Positions 36,185 through 44,696 of a DNA stretch of 64,000 nt are shown here, piece after piece. Every line of letters starts with the position of its first letter. Within the stretch, counting starts at the first letter, position 1. The stretch is from Pedobacter sp. B4-66. Lineage in GTDB: Bacteria > Bacteroidota > Bacteroidia > Sphingobacteriales > Sphingobacteriaceae. The translations under genes and the position numbers were made by a program. The notes beneath the pieces were generated by a model, which saw only the letters and a list, made by a program, of their open reading frames with translations, ran no database searches and had not been told where the DNA came from. Where the stretch lies: the NCBI RefSeq assembly GCF_018492665.1, contig NZ_JAFVME010000003.1, forward strand, positions 806,001 through 870,000, in the 5' to 3' direction.

Positions 36185-37084
36185 TTATTCAAAAATATCT
36201 ATACCAACTTTAAACGTATTGCAATGCGCATCAACTATATCCTTAATATCAGGCGAATATCCTCCGCCCATACTTACCTGAACAGGTAGATCGTTGTCCT
36301 TGCAAAATTGCAATATCATTCTATCTCTTTCCATACACGCTGCTTTAGATAAAGCAAGCTTGCCCAATTTATCACTCTTAAGCACATCTACTCCCGATAA
36401 ATAAAACACAAAATCAGGTTTGTACTCTAATAACCCGGGCAAACAAGCACTTAACTTATTTAAATACATTTCATCTTCAATTCCATCTTCCAGTGCTATA
36501 TCCAAATCAGATTGCTCCTTTCTAAACGGAAAATTTTTATCACCATGCATAGAAAATGTAAACACACGAGGCTCATTATAAAAGATCTCGGCAGTTCCAT
36601 TTCCCTGATGCACATCTAAATCTATAATTAAGATTCGACTAGCTAAACCATTATTCAACAGATAATTGGAAGCAATAGCCTGATCATTTAACAAACAAAA
36701 CCCCTCGCCCCAATTACTGCCTGCATGATGTGTACCACCAGCAACATTAAAAGCTATCCCATACTGCCTTGCAAACATGGCACCATCAATAGTGCCCTGT
36801 GCAATTCTCAATTCACGCTCTACCAATTGCGCTGTTAAAGGAAAACCAATCCTCCTTTGCTCCTTTGCAGGAAGCGTTAAATCCCTGAGTTGCTTCCAAT
36901 ACTCAGCCTTGTGGCTCAGTAAAATCACGTCCTCACTCACTACATCTGGAGCAAACAGGTTATTGTTCCTAATCAGAGCCTGATGCAGTAGCTGCTCCGG
37001 GATTAACTCATACTTCAGCATAGGAAAGCGATGCCCCTCTGGTAAAGGATGCGCAAACAAGGGATGCCAGGCAATATTGATCAT
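36185..37084 (-). CDS. Histone deacetylase-family hydrolase (acetylpolyamine or acetoin-utilisation type)
   Basis: 299 residues, a class II-like arginase/deacetylase fold. Zinc and catalytic residues are visible: G-G-T-H-H-A near 115-120, I-I-D-L-D-V-H-Q-G-N-G-T near 151-162, and G-G-G-Y-S near 281. Bacterial members deacetylate polyamines, acyl-lysines or small amides. It is packed between bestrophin (1-bp gap) and topB (2-bp gap). The substrate is not indicated by the neighbours. Confidence 0.92.
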   Translation of the reverse strand: MINIAWHPLFAHPLPEGHRFPMLKYELIPEQLLHQALIRNNNLFAPDVVSEDVILLSHKAEYWKQLRDLTLPAKEQRRIGFPLTAQLVERELRIAQGTIDGAMFARQYGIAFNVAGGTHHAGSNWGEGFCLLNDQAIASNYLLNNGLASRILIIDLDVHQGNGTAEIFYNEPRVFTFSMHGDKNFPFRKEQSDLDIALEDGIEDEMYLNKLSACLPGLLEYKPDFVFYLSGVDVLKSDKLGKLALSKAACMERDRMILQFCKDNDLPVQVSMGGGYSPDIKDIVDAHCNTFKVGIDIFE

Positions 37085-37085
37085 T

Positions 37086-37946
37086 TTATCGCAATATCTG
37101 CCCTACATGCTTTTCAATGTTATCACAAATCTCATCGACCGGCAAATCATTAGCATCTACCCCAAATGGGTTCTCAATCTCTTCAGCAATGAGCTCCAAA
37201 CTGGCCAGTACATACAATATAAATGGCACAATAGGAACCACAAAGTAACCTAAGCTAAACACCCAGCCAAACGGCAAAGTGATTACATAAATGAAGATGA
37301 ATTTCTTAATGAAAGCACTATAAGAATACGGAATAGGTGTATTCTTAATACGCTCACAACCACCACATATCTCAGTAAACTGCTGAACATCTGCGTTAAG
37401 TATAATTAACTGCTCCTGACTGACAGCACCCGTTGCTTGCAATTCAAATACTTTAGATGAAATACTGGCTGCAACCTGATTAGGAATGTGCTTACCTCCA
37501 TCAACCTCAATTAGGAAACTGTTTTTACCGAAGTACTGTTTTTCTCTTAAATGCTCTTTTAAAGCAAAGGCGTATTTTGGAATACCATATTCGAAAAACT
37601 CTACATGCTCTTCCTTTAGTTTCAGTGCCTTTATCTTTATTGCAAAATTACGGCTCACATTTGTTAATGCCCCCAAAAGCCTTCTTCCTTCCCACCACCT
37701 GTCGTACGAAGTATTGGTTCTAAACACCAACAACATAGAGATCACAAAACCAAGCAGGTTGTGCATCATTCCTATATTTTTCACATAAGTACTCTCAGAC
37801 AATTTTAGGTAGTTAAGTTCTAAAAAAGCAATTAAGCCCGAAAAGACCGCAACACTAACCATCAGCGGCCACAGCTTTCTAATTGTATCCGCTTTATGTA
37901 TGTGAAAGATAAAAGTGAACCAATCTTTTGGATTATAGTTTATCAT
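37086..37946 (-). CDS. Bestrophin family anion channel (UPF0187)
   Basis: 286 residues with four membrane helices. The R-T-N-T-S-Y-D-R-W-W-E-G-R motif lies near residue 77, and F-E-Y-G-I-P-K near 118 and the late I-A-E-E-I-E-N-P-F-G-x-D-x-N-D-L-P near 253-269 are family hallmarks. Bacterial homologues form pentameric ion channels, some cation-selective. It is co-directional with kynU (20-bp gap). Confidence 0.92.
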   Translation of the reverse strand: MINYNPKDWFTFIFHIHKADTIRKLWPLMVSVAVFSGLIAFLELNYLKLSESTYVKNIGMMHNLLGFVISMLLVFRTNTSYDRWWEGRRLLGALTNVSRNFAIKIKALKLKEEHVEFFEYGIPKYAFALKEHLREKQYFGKNSFLIEVDGGKHIPNQVAASISSKVFELQATGAVSQEQLIILNADVQQFTEICGGCERIKNTPIPYSYSAFIKKFIFIYVITLPFGWVFSLGYFVVPIVPFILYVLASLELIAEEIENPFGVDANDLPVDEICDNIEKHVGQILR

Positions 37947-37966
37947 ATTAAAATCTCTTAATTGTA

Positions 37967-39253
37967 CTAAAGAATGTCTTTGCTGATCTGCAACAATAGT
38001 TCTCCAGTACGAAATACATCCTCAAATGAATTATATAAAGGAACCGGACTTAGCCTAATCACATTAGGTTCTCTCCAATCGCCAAGAACATTATTTGCTA
38101 CTAATTTCTCGAAAATCTCTTTTCCTTTTTGCTTTGCAATAATTGAAACCTGCGCCCCACGGTCATTCTCATCCAGAGGAGTTATAATTTCAAATTGCAT
38201 ATAATTTAAACTCTTATTCACCTCATTTATAATATAAAACAAATAAGATGTTAAAGCTTTACTTTTACTTCTTAGCGGACCAATAAACCCTGCCTTTTCA
38301 AAAATTTGCAGTGATGCAAAGTGCAAAGCCATAGGCATTACCTGAGTACAACTTACCTGCCAACCATCAGCACCAGCCTCGGGCACAAAGCCCTTCTCCA
38401 TCTTAAATCGTTGGTCTTCCTGATATCCCCACCACCCTGCAAAGCGACTCAATGTGGTATCCGAAAAATGCTTTTCATGAACAAAAATACCACTGATACC
38501 TCCGGGTCCTGAATTTTGATACTTGTAAGAACACCAGCAAGCAAAGTCAACATTCCAGTCGTGCAATTTCAAAGGAACATTACCTGCCGCATGAGCCAGA
38601 TCAAAGCCTACAACGGCTCCAATTGCCTGCCCAGCCTTAGTTATTGCTTCCATATCAAACCACTGACCTGTAAAGTAATTTACACCTCCAAACAGCACCA
38701 AAGCCAGCTCATCTCCCTGCTCCGCAATCTGAGCCAATATATCTTCTATTTTTAAAGTATGTTCCCCTACTCTTGGCGCTACCTCAACAATAGCATCATT
38801 TGGATCATACCCATGAAAACGAACCTGACTTTCAATTGCATACTGATCTGACGGAAAGGCACCTGCCTCCATGATGATTTTAAAACGTCCCTTAACCGGC
38901 TTGTAAAAACTAACCATCAACAAATGCAAGTTGACAGTTAAAGTGTTCATCGGACAAACCTCTTTAACACTTGCCCCAACCAATGGTCCCATCAGTTTTT
39001 TTAGCTCCTTGTGATAAAACATCCAAGGGCTATCACCTTCAAACCAACCCTCTACAGCGAGGTTATGCCAGTTATTAAGCTGCTCATCCAAAACCTCACG
39101 TGCAGCTTTAGGTTGCAAACCTAAAGAATTACCACACAGATAAATAAAGGGTTTACCATTTTGTTGTGGAAACAAGAAATCATTCCTAAAACCACTAAGC
39201 GGATCAGCATGATCCAGGCTTTGGGCAAAGGTTAAAGTGTTCTCATAGTTCAT
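37967..39253 (-). CDS. kynU: Kynureninase
   Basis: 428 residues from the ATG at 39253; a TTG five codons upstream is less likely. A PLP fold-type I enzyme that cleaves kynurenine or 3-hydroxykynurenine to anthranilate or its hydroxy form plus alanine. Visible motifs include L-C-G-N-S-L-G near 40, D-L-A-H-A-A-G-N-V near 219 and the PLP lysine in S-Y-K-Y near 243. No tryptophan dioxygenase or kynurenine 3-monooxygenase gene is in the window. Confidence 0.95.
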   Translation of the reverse strand: MNYENTLTFAQSLDHADPLSGFRNDFLFPQQNGKPFIYLCGNSLGLQPKAAREVLDEQLNNWHNLAVEGWFEGDSPWMFYHKELKKLMGPLVGASVKEVCPMNTLTVNLHLLMVSFYKPVKGRFKIIMEAGAFPSDQYAIESQVRFHGYDPNDAIVEVAPRVGEHTLKIEDILAQIAEQGDELALVLFGGVNYFTGQWFDMEAITKAGQAIGAVVGFDLAHAAGNVPLKLHDWNVDFACWCSYKYQNSGPGGISGIFVHEKHFSDTTLSRFAGWWGYQEDQRFKMEKGFVPEAGADGWQVSCTQVMPMALHFASLQIFEKAGFIGPLRSKSKALTSYLFYIINEVNKSLNYMQFEIITPLDENDRGAQVSIIAKQKGKEIFEKLVANNVLGDWREPNVIRLSPVPLYNSFEDVFRTGELLLQISKDIL

Positions 39254-39345
39254 CGATTCAAATATCAATAAAAAAGGCTGATAATTAAATCAACCGTTCC
39301 ATTTGTTATCAACAATAGTAGTTTTACCACCTATAAAAATCTATT

Positions 39346-39951
39346 CTATTTGTTTGGCTTGCTTACAAATTTATTCCCCTTAACGTAATAACGCCATGGC
39401 AACAAAGCATGATCCTCAGAATAATCAACACCAACTCTAGCCGAAGCAACGATCTGATCTTCACCGAAGATCAACCCATCATCCTCAATCCATATCTCAT
39501 CGCCCAGCAGATCTCTAGCATTTAAACTTTTATTTATCCCCAGTGCTTTAGAAAGCGCTCCTGGTCCTGCAGTAATATTTGGCTTTAAAGAAACCATGTT
39601 CCTCCTGCGAAGCATTACATCTATCCCTTCAAAAGGCTCAATTCCTCTTATTAAAACAGCATGAGGTGTTCCTTTTGAAGCTGTAACCACATTAAAGAGA
39701 TAATGAATTCCGTAACACAGATAAACATAAGACAAACCACCCTCCTCGTACATCACTTTGGTACGGTCAGTAAAACGACCTCCATAAGCGTGAGAAGCCT
39801 TGTCTTCAACTCCATTATAAGCCTCTGTTTCAACTATCATACCTCCTGTTAATTCACCATCAACCCTGGTAAACAACAGCTTGCCCAATAACTGAACAGC
39901 AAGATCATTTACATCAGTATTCTGATAAAAAGAAAAAGGTAATTTAGACAT
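39346..39951 (-). CDS. 3-methyladenine DNA glycosylase (AAG/MPG family)
   Basis: 201 residues. The family order is visible: A-x-x-L-L-G-K-L-L near 18, the catalytic E in V-E-T-E-A-Y near 41-46, D-K-A-S-H-A-Y-G-G near 51-59 and Y-V-Y-L-C-Y-G-I-H-Y near 75-84. It removes alkylated purines by base flipping. Its start overlaps the end of the upstream msrC-like gene by 8 bp. Confidence 0.95.
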   Translation of the reverse strand: MSKLPFSFYQNTDVNDLAVQLLGKLLFTRVDGELTGGMIVETEAYNGVEDKASHAYGGRFTDRTKVMYEEGGLSYVYLCYGIHYLFNVVTASKGTPHAVLIRGIEPFEGIDVMLRRRNMVSLKPNITAGPGALSKALGINKSLNARDLLGDEIWIEDDGLIFGEDQIVASARVGVDYSEDHALLPWRYYVKGNKFVSKPNK

Positions 39952-40420
39952 CTAATAAACTAACTATTTCCTTTAAGTATTTAGCATCAATATCATCAAA
40001 ATGAGAAAGATATTCACTATCTACATCCAAGACACCAATCACTTCACCTTTAATAAAAACAGGCAAAACAATCTCCGATCTTGATGCAGAAGCACAGGCA
40101 ATATGCCCCGGAAATTCATCTACATCTGGCACTACAAGAACCTCTTCCTTTTGCCATGAAGCACCACAAACGCCCTTCCCCTTTTTAATTCTCGTACAAG
40201 CCACTGGCCCCTGAAAAGGACCAAGCACCAGCTCATCACCCTTAACCAAATAAAAACCTACCCAAAACCACTTAAACTGCTCCTTTAAAGCTGCTGCGAT
40301 ATTAGCCAGATTTGCAATCTGATCATCCTCTCCGGTTACCAATCCCTTGATTTGAGGGATTAAAGAAAGATACTGCTCTTCTTTACTAATATCGGTTATT
40401 ATACGTAAATCCTCTGCCAT
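39944..40420 (-). CDS. msrC: Free methionine-(R)-sulfoxide reductase, GAF domain
   Basis: 158 residues, a single GAF domain. The three redox cysteines of the fRMsr family are present at C75, C85 (G-V-C-G) and C109 (H-I-A-C-A), with D-V in between and the substrate E in S-R-S-E-I-V. It reduces free methionine sulfoxide in the cytoplasm. It heads the long minus-strand run and has its own -7 element. Confidence 0.93.
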   Translation of the reverse strand: MAEDLRIITDISKEEQYLSLIPQIKGLVTGEDDQIANLANIAAALKEQFKWFWVGFYLVKGDELVLGPFQGPVACTRIKKGKGVCGASWQKEEVLVVPDVDEFPGHIACASASRSEIVLPVFIKGEVIGVLDVDSEYLSHFDDIDAKYLKEIVSLLDV

Positions 40421-40442
40421 TTTAGTCTATGTAAATGAACTG

Positions 40443-40450
40443 CAAAAGTA
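40443..40450 (-). promoter_or_regulatory. -7 element before msrC
   Basis: Minus-strand TACTTTTG fits TAnnTTTG, 22 bp before the msrC ATG. Confidence 0.5.
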
Positions 40451-40504
40451 CAAAACCAAGAACTCAATACTGCCATCAATGGGTAAAAGCATAATTAAAA
40501 TCCC

Positions 40505-40512
40505 TAAATTTG
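40505..40512 (+). promoter_or_regulatory. -7 element before the S46 peptidase
   Basis: TAAATTTG fits TAnnTTTG. It lies downstream of an in-frame ATG at 40479, so the true start should be the ATG at 40542. Confidence 0.6.
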
Positions 40513-40541
40513 CAGTTTTAACTACCATATTAATCATAAAG

Positions 40542-42716
40542 ATGAATAAGAAGACCTTAATCCTCACTTCACTCCTTGCGCTCGGGATAATCCAATCGGG
40601 TTACAAGCCTTGGGAAGAAGGAATGTTTCCTTTAAGCGAAATCCATAAACTTGACCTAAAAAAAGTAGGCTTAAAAATTGACCAGAACGCCATCTACAAT
40701 CCAAAAGGTATCAGCCTTGTAGATGCACTTGTAAATGTTGGCGGCTGCTCCGGATCTTTCGTTTCAAATGAAGGCTTAATCATCACCAACCACCATTGCG
40801 CATTTAGCGCAGTACAACTAGCCAGCACAAAAGAACACGACTACATAACCAATGGATTTGTTGCCAAAACACGTGAACAGGAAATTGAGGCAAAAGGCTT
40901 AACCTGCCGTATAACTGATAGTTATGACGACGTATCAGACAAAGTACTAGGTTCTGTAGCGCAGATAGAAGACCCTGCTTCGAGATTAAAAATAATAAAC
41001 GATGTAATGAAAAACATCGCACTCGAAGCAGAAAAGAAAGACCCAAGTATCAAAGCTGAAGTTTCGGAAATGTTTATCGGAAAAACCTATGTGTTATTCC
41101 GATACAAAACGATTCAAGACGTTAGACTTGTATACGTACCAAACAGACAAATCGGCGAATTTGGAGGCGAAACAGACAACTGGGTATGGCCTCGCCACAC
41201 CGGAGACTTTTCTTTCATGCGTGCTTATGTAGCTCCAGACGGCTCTCCGGCAAAGTTTTCAAAAGACAATGTACCATACACCCCTAAGAAATTCTTAAAA
41301 GTAAATGCAAAAGGTACAAATGAAAATGATTTCGTGTTTATTTTAGGTTACCCAGGCAAAACGTTCCGCCATCGCCCTGCAGCCTTTATTGAGTACCAGG
41401 AAAAGTTTGTACTACCCTACGTATCTAACCTTTACGACTTCCAAAACTCAACCATGGAAACTGTCGGTAAAAAAGACAAAACCACTGAGATTAAACTAGC
41501 CACTCGTATTAAAAGAAACGCCAATACCTTAAAAAACTACAGAGGTAAAATGCAGGGTTTAAAAGGAATAGATCTTATTTCAAAAAAGAAAAAAGAAGAA
41601 GAAGAAGCGCTTATTCAATTCATAAACAGTAACGTTAAGACCAAAGCCAAATACGGAAACCTGATGAGTGAAATCGACAATCTGTACAAACTTATCAATA
41701 GCGATGCACAACGCGATCTTTGGCTTACACAGATTTACACTTCAACAAACCTGCTAACTGTTGCTAAAAACATAAACATCTTTAAAACAGCACTCAACGC
41801 CCAACCCGCAGCTCAGAAACAGGAATACTTTGACCAGAACATTCAAAAACTTAAGCAAACACTAACAAGCTCCTACGAGTCTTTCGAAATAGACGCAGAT
41901 AGAATAATACTTAAAAGAATGCTTGAAGATGCAGCGCAGTTTAACTCCATCCAAAAAGTAACTGCGGTTAACAAAATCACTAGTAAAGGCGCCAACAGCA
42001 ACGACGCTATAGATAAGTATATTGAGAACACCTTTGAACTAAGCAAGCTAAAAGAAGCCAATTACGTACTAAACACCCTGCTTCAATCACCAAAATCAAT
42101 CTCTGCATATAATGATGGATTACTTCTTTTTGAAGATGATATCGCAAAACAGATCAATGAGTTAAAACCAGAAAAAGACCGCAGAGATGGGCTTTTAAAC
42201 AAGCTTATGGGCGACTACGTAAACATCAAAGAGAAGTTCCTAAACAAAGACTTCATTCCAGATGCAAACAGCACGCTTAGGCTAACTTACGGCTATGTTA
42301 AAGGCTATTGGCCAGCAGATGCATCATACATGCGACCATACACCACCATTAAAGGGATACTTGAAAAAGGCACAACCGGAAATCCCGATTTCTCTTACCC
42401 AGAGCAAATAAAGGCGCTTTGGACAGCTAAAGATTTTGGCCCATACGCAAAGAAAGACCTTAACGACGTACCCGTTGCTTTTCTTTACAACATGGACACC
42501 ACCGGAGGTAACTCCGGCTCACCAATTATGAATGCTTATGGCGAGTTGGTAGGTGTAAATTTTGACCGCGCTTACGGTGCTACAATAAACGACTATGCAT
42601 GGAATGACAGCTACAGCAGATCAATTGGAGTAGACATCCGTTACGTATTATGGGTAGCTTCAAAAATTGACAAAGCTGATTTCCTTGTAAAAGAAATGGG
42701 CGTTAAATTTCAATAA
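40542..42716 (+). CDS. S46 family dipeptidyl-peptidase, DPP11-type (Asp/Glu-specific)
   Basis: 724 residues from the ATG at 40542, giving a clean signal peptide (M-N-K-K-T-L-I-L-T-S-L-L-A-L-G). The chymotrypsin-like triad is His85 in T-N-H-H-C, Asp222 in T-G-D-F and Ser658 in G-G-N-S-G-S-P. The residue 18 positions after the Ser is Arg676 in N-F-D-R. At this position Arg marks DPP11 (acidic P1 residue), while DPP7 has Gly. The enzyme trims acidic dipeptides from periplasmic peptides. It is divergent from msrC with a 121-bp gap. Confidence 0.93.
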   Translation: MNKKTLILTSLLALGIIQSGYKPWEEGMFPLSEIHKLDLKKVGLKIDQNAIYNPKGISLVDALVNVGGCSGSFVSNEGLIITNHHCAFSAVQLASTKEHDYITNGFVAKTREQEIEAKGLTCRITDSYDDVSDKVLGSVAQIEDPASRLKIINDVMKNIALEAEKKDPSIKAEVSEMFIGKTYVLFRYKTIQDVRLVYVPNRQIGEFGGETDNWVWPRHTGDFSFMRAYVAPDGSPAKFSKDNVPYTPKKFLKVNAKGTNENDFVFILGYPGKTFRHRPAAFIEYQEKFVLPYVSNLYDFQNSTMETVGKKDKTTEIKLATRIKRNANTLKNYRGKMQGLKGIDLISKKKKEEEEALIQFINSNVKTKAKYGNLMSEIDNLYKLINSDAQRDLWLTQIYTSTNLLTVAKNINIFKTALNAQPAAQKQEYFDQNIQKLKQTLTSSYESFEIDADRIILKRMLEDAAQFNSIQKVTAVNKITSKGANSNDAIDKYIENTFELSKLKEANYVLNTLLQSPKSISAYNDGLLLFEDDIAKQINELKPEKDRRDGLLNKLMGDYVNIKEKFLNKDFIPDANSTLRLTYGYVKGYWPADASYMRPYTTIKGILEKGTTGNPDFSYPEQIKALWTAKDFGPYAKKDLNDVPVAFLYNMDTTGGNSGSPIMNAYGELVGVNFDRAYGATINDYAWNDSYSRSIGVDIRYVLWVASKIDKADFLVKEMGVKFQ

Positions 42717-42743
42717 ACCGATTCAAAAAATCATTATAAAAAC

Positions 42744-42995
42744 ATGAGAGTAATAGCAGAACTTCCGCACCCAGATTGCAAGATCACCCTGTTTAATATG
42801 AACCAAAAATACATCATCAAATTTGAGCAAGGAACACTGGAGCAGAGCTACAAATTATCGGAACTAGACCTCAGTGGAGGAGGGGCTAACGAGATCTTTC
42901 AGATCCTTGATGAAGCATTTATAGCTACCGTAGTAGAGCGTTTTAAAAATATGCGAAGTGATTTTTCGGCCGCTTACAACAGACAGCAGTACTAG
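42744..42995 (+). CDS. Conserved small protein, 83 residues, unknown
   Basis: Begins M-R-V-I-A-E-L-P-H-P-D-C and looks like a small beta-rich fold (two strands with F-N-M-N-Q-K-Y-I-I-K-F-E-Q-G) followed by a C-terminal helix. No signal peptide or membrane helix. It is 27 bp after the S46 gene and may share its transcript. I recognise no domain. Confidence 0.75.
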   Translation: MRVIAELPHPDCKITLFNMNQKYIIKFEQGTLEQSYKLSELDLSGGGANEIFQILDEAFIATVVERFKNMRSDFSAAYNRQQY

Positions 42996-43016
42996 TAGAC
43001 TAAAACAATCACAAAC

Positions 43017-43148
43017 AACTGTAATACAGATAGTTTAATTGCAATACAGAATATTATTCTGCATTTTAAGACAAACAAACCTATTTAAAGTAGCTTTAAA
43101 TAAACAAAAACTTAAAACAAATACAAATAAACACACTGTATTACAGTT
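43017..43148. repeat. Inverted pair of 13-bp palindromic sites
   Basis: AACTGTAATACAG (43017-43029) recurs as its exact reverse complement at 43136-43148. The core CTGTAWTACAG is itself a palindrome, so both could bind a dimeric repressor, 106 bp apart. A weaker GCAATACAG lies between. The spacer is AT-rich; no gene is visible in 42996-43293. Confidence 0.5.
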
Positions 43149-43320
43149 AATTAAACAACATCACAACATTATATTCGGCAGCCTATAATCGCCAAATATT
43201 TGAGAATTTTACAGAAAAACACTGATTTTAAGACTCTGAATTCTCCGTACGATTTAATTGGTGGTATGGAGAATATTTTGAATCTTTGCGAAGATGAAAA
43301 ATCAAAATAAGGTAATTTAT

Positions 43321-43881
43321 ATGAGAACTAAAATTAATATTTTGCTGACTTCAGCTTTAATAATTACAGCTGTACTTTTCTCTTGCAATAATATTAGTGA
43401 GTCCATCCAACGAGACATTTTCATCTCCCCAAAACCAGTAGCTTTTACCATACCTAAGATCTCGGATACAGACTCAATAATATTGATTAAAGACATCAAT
43501 ACAAAATCGCTAAATCTCGATTCCTTGATCAATGGTCAGGTAGATAAATTTGGAGCTAAGAATATAAAAAACATAAAGATCAAAGATTTTAAATTAGCGC
43601 TTTTAGACACCAATAGTTTAAACAATATTCAAAACATAGAGACCATAATTGTAACCATTAAGGCATCTGGACAAGACAGCTTAATAATTGCCAGAACAAA
43701 TCCATCAGCCTCCAAGGCTGCAAAGCTTACCATACCATTAGTGTCAGGAATCTCTGACCTTAAAGGCTTCCTAACCTCCCCTTCGTTCAACTACAAACTT
43801 ACAGGCATTCTTAGAACTGCTACCACCAAAGAATTAAAAGCGGAGATAACAGCAACCTATACAGTTACTGTCGGCTTATAA
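43321..43881 (+). CDS. Small lipoprotein, unknown function
   Basis: 186 residues from the ATG at 43321; an ATG at 43294 would add nine polar residues before the signal. The lipoprotein signal ends at C22 (L-F-S-C). The mature part is beta-rich with alternating polar and aliphatic residues and a closing A-E-I-T-A-T-Y-T-V-T-V-G-L. I recognise no family. Palindromic sites lie 170-300 bp upstream. Confidence 0.7.
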   Translation: MRTKINILLTSALIITAVLFSCNNISESIQRDIFISPKPVAFTIPKISDTDSIILIKDINTKSLNLDSLINGQVDKFGAKNIKNIKIKDFKLALLDTNSLNNIQNIETIIVTIKASGQDSLIIARTNPSASKAAKLTIPLVSGISDLKGFLTSPSFNYKLTGILRTATTKELKAEITATYTVTVGL

Positions 43882-43939
43882 GTCTCACAACAATTGCAAC
43901 CTAGTTTTTAAGAATATTGATTATTAACGAGAAATTTCG

Positions 43940-43947
43940 TACATTTG
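43940..43947 (+). promoter_or_regulatory. -7 element for a long-leader transcript
   Basis: TACATTTG fits TAnnTTTG; a TTG about 20 bp upstream (43917-43919) could be the -33 part. The next ORF starts 210 bp downstream. Confidence 0.6.
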
Positions 43948-43949
43948 TA

Positions 43950-44157
43950 ACAAACGGGGTATCATTACACTATTCTCTTAATATTTACTTGCCAATCAAA
44001 CCTTTTGATTGGGTTTCAATTCCTCCTGGCTACTGATCCGTTGTCGCCCGAGAATTAATTATATCAAGCCATATAACATAGTAAACAACATACGTTTACA
44101 TGCTGGCAGACAGGTAAAACCAGAGGAAAGTTATTTTTTAACTAATACATTGAATTT
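43950..44157 (+). ncRNA. Structured leader or small RNA upstream of the 61-residue gene
   Basis: About 205 nt without an ORF. A perfect hairpin pairs CCAATCAAA (43992-44000) with TTTGATTGG (44004-44012). A competing pairing is possible between AAACC (43998-44002) and GGGTTT. A second hairpin pairs GTAAAC (44081-44086) with GTTTAC (44094-44099). It may be a regulated 5' leader, as cold-shock messages often have, or an independent small RNA. I do not recognise a known RNA family. Confidence 0.4.
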
Positions 44158-44343
44158 ATGGCTAAATCTCAGGCTACCTTCATGAAGAAGCAACTAGAAA
44201 AAAACAGACAAAAGAAAAAGGAAGATAAAGAGCAGCGTAAACTTGAACGTCAGCAAAATTCCACAGGTGGTGACCTGGAAAGCATGATGGCCTGGGTAAA
44301 CGAGTTCGGAGAGATTGTTAATACACCTCCAGAGAAAAAATAA
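44158..44343 (+). CDS. Basic 61-residue protein of a cold-shock-associated Bacteroidota family
   Basis: Residues 1-35 are a lysine/arginine/glutamine-rich helix (M-A-K-S-Q-A-T-F-M-K-K-Q). The C-terminal part is G-G-D-L-E-S-M-M-A-W-V-N-E-F-G-E-I-V-N-T-P-P. In other Bacteroidota this module precedes, or is fused to, a CspA-like cold-shock protein; that is from memory. Here no csp gene follows. The long leader and strong terminator make it a monocistronic unit. RNA binding is inferred from charge only. Confidence 0.8.
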   Translation: MAKSQATFMKKQLEKNRQKKKEDKEQRKLERQQNSTGGDLESMMAWVNEFGEIVNTPPEKK

Positions 44344-44374
44344 TTTAGCCTTTAAAAGCTAAAATCTCCAAAAG

Positions 44375-44408
44375 GATTCTTATTGTTTCAATAAGGGTCT
44401 TTTTTTTT
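44375..44408 (+). terminator. Rho-independent terminator
   Basis: GATTCTTATTG (44375-44385) pairs with CAATAAGGGTC (44389-44399) over 11 bp with two G-U pairs and a TTT loop, followed by a nine-T run. Confidence 0.93.
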
Positions 44409-44535
44409 GCCCATTATAACCCCCTCCTACAGTCTCCACCAGGAGGCATTTAACCCGGTCTATTTATAGAAGTAACAAAAGGGAATAACTTTTGCGATAT
44501 TACATGCATCAGTTTAATTAACCTATCACTCCCCT

Positions 44536-44688
44536 ATGTTTAAAGACCAAATTTCAAACACGCAGAACGAACCACTAACCCATCGTCTGAATATCCATGA
44601 GGTTCCTGGAGATCACAAAACCTTCCTGTTCCCACCAAATGATAAGGAATTTGCAAAAATCTTTGAAAACGCTTTAAAAAATAAATAG
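44536..44688 (+). pseudogene. 50-residue ORF resembling the C-terminal end of an NRPS/PKS thioesterase
   Basis: ATG at 44536, TAG at 44686-44688. The segment H-E-V-P-G-D-H-K-T-F-L-F-P-P followed by a helix (E-F-A-K-I-F-E-N-A-L) matches the last strand, catalytic-His loop (G-D-H) and final helix of thioesterase domains that end NRPS and PKS proteins. The Ser and Asp parts of the triad are absent. It sits 8 bp before the phosphopantetheinyl transferase gene. It is probably a relic of a deleted assembly-line gene, though it could be translated. Confidence 0.5.
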
Positions 44689-44696
44689 ATTCAATT

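Noticed and set aside
40479-40541. Upstream start of the S46 peptidase
   Set aside because: The -7 element at 40505-40512 lies downstream of it, and the signal peptide begins properly at 40542.
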